Source: Thermodesulfatator sp.
GTDB taxonomy: Bacteria; Desulfobacterota; Dissulfuribacteria; Dissulfuribacterales; QOAL01
Direction of reading: 5' to 3'
Length of the DNA: 7,092 bases
NCBI GenBank assembly: GCA_003978135.1
Contig: QOAL01000164.1
Coordinates: 1-7,092 of the forward strand
Positions 6,934 to 7,092 of the stretch are shown in pieces (position 1 is the stretch's first letter; every line of letters starts with the position of its first letter). A program made the translations under genes and the position numbers. The notes under the pieces are model-generated. The model was given only the letters and a program-made list of their open reading frames with translations. It was not told where the DNA came from and searched no databases.

Positions 6934-6962
6934 TATATATCCATTTAAGGTGTTAACGTCAA
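6934..6962 (-). promoter_or_regulatory. Probable sigma70-type promoter of rho
   Basis: Minus strand -35 TTGACG (6962-6957) and -10 TATATA (6939-6934) are separated by exactly 17 nt. An A-rich run (TTAAAAAAATA) sits directly upstream of the -35, as in UP elements. Predicted start about 6927. This is the best promoter match seen in the window. Confidence 0.7.
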
Positions 6963-6970
6963 TATTTTTT

Positions 6971-7004
6971 TAATGAAACCATATCAATAATATCGGCTTC
7001 ATGA
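6971..7004. repeat. Inverted repeat just upstream of the rho promoter
   Basis: Arms 6971-6984 and 6990-7004 match at about 12 of 15 positions around a 5 nt centre (CAATA); the cores are GAAACCATAT and, inverted, GAAGCCGATAT. It lies about 9 nt upstream of the -35. One non-matching pair is G-U in leftward RNA but A-C in rightward RNA, so it may be an RNA hairpin ending an upstream leftward transcript, though only an A-run and no U-run follows. An operator for rho is the alternative. Confidence 0.4.
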
Positions 7005-7049
7005 CATGTATCCTGGAACAGGGGAAAATACCTGAGCTCATTTTGGGAC

Positions 7050-7088
7050 ACGAGCATTTCTTCCAAGATTCACCAACAGCCGCTGTGC
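7050..7088 (+). repeat. 39 bp direct repeat, copy 2 (at window edge, probably continuing)
   Basis: Identical over 39 bases to 5067-5105 and in the same orientation, on the other side of rho. Only 4 more bases remain in the window (GGTC, against AGGCT in copy 1), too few to tell whether the rest of the ~345 bp element follows. To the left it shares nothing with the flank of copy 1. The region 6963-7049 holds no gene I can see. Confidence 0.85.
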
Positions 7089-7092
7089 GGTC

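Noticed and set aside
6717..6965. 11 bp repeat AACGTCAATAT at 6717-6727 and 6955-6965 as paired regulator sites
   Set aside because: One copy is the -35 region and the other adjoins the ribosome site; only two short AT-rich copies, which can occur by chance.
4965..7088. CRISPR array from the recurring TTTCTTCCAAGA blocks
   Set aside because: Only two direct copies about 2 kb apart plus one diverged inverted copy; no regular spacing and no cas genes.

Overview
The window is a stretch of bacterial chromosome carrying conserved housekeeping genes, plus several repeat and RNA-like structures in the gaps. The gene order rho - rpmE - prfA - prmC, the style of the proteins and the bulky palindromic intergenic repeats suggest a deltaproteobacterium (Desulfobacterota, perhaps a sulfate reducer). 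This assignment is inferred from memory of such genomes and was not tested. No phage, CRISPR, transposase or tRNA is visible, and no clearly new multi-gene system is present. The novelty candidates are all non-coding.

Layout. Positions 1-2292, plus strand: the C-terminal part of a YgiQ-family radical SAM protein, its start lying off the left edge, then a tRNA-dihydrouridine synthase 12 nt downstream. Positions 2293-2453: a convergent gap almost wholly filled by a ~145 bp palindromic repeat. Positions 2454-6704, minus strand (read right to left): rho, rpmE (ribosomal protein L31), prfA (release factor RF1) and prmC (the methyltransferase that modifies RF1/RF2). Between rho and rpmE lies a 501 nt gap with a ~345 bp element of nested inverted repeats and then a good sigma70-type promoter for rpmE. 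Between rpmE and prfA a 231 nt gap carries a 12 bp hairpin. Positions 6705-7092: a rho leader of about 220 nt with a good promoter, an upstream dyad, and at the window edge a 39 bp perfect copy of part of the rho-rpmE element.

Functionally, the minus-strand genes link transcription termination (Rho) with translation (L31) and translation termination (RF1 and its Gln methylation). PrmC modifies the GGQ glutamine of the RF1 encoded 6 nt upstream of it. The two plus-strand genes act on tRNA (Dus) and in an unknown radical SAM reaction (YgiQ). The long C-rich, G-poor rho leader fits the known theme of Rho controlling its own mRNA, but that is inference here.
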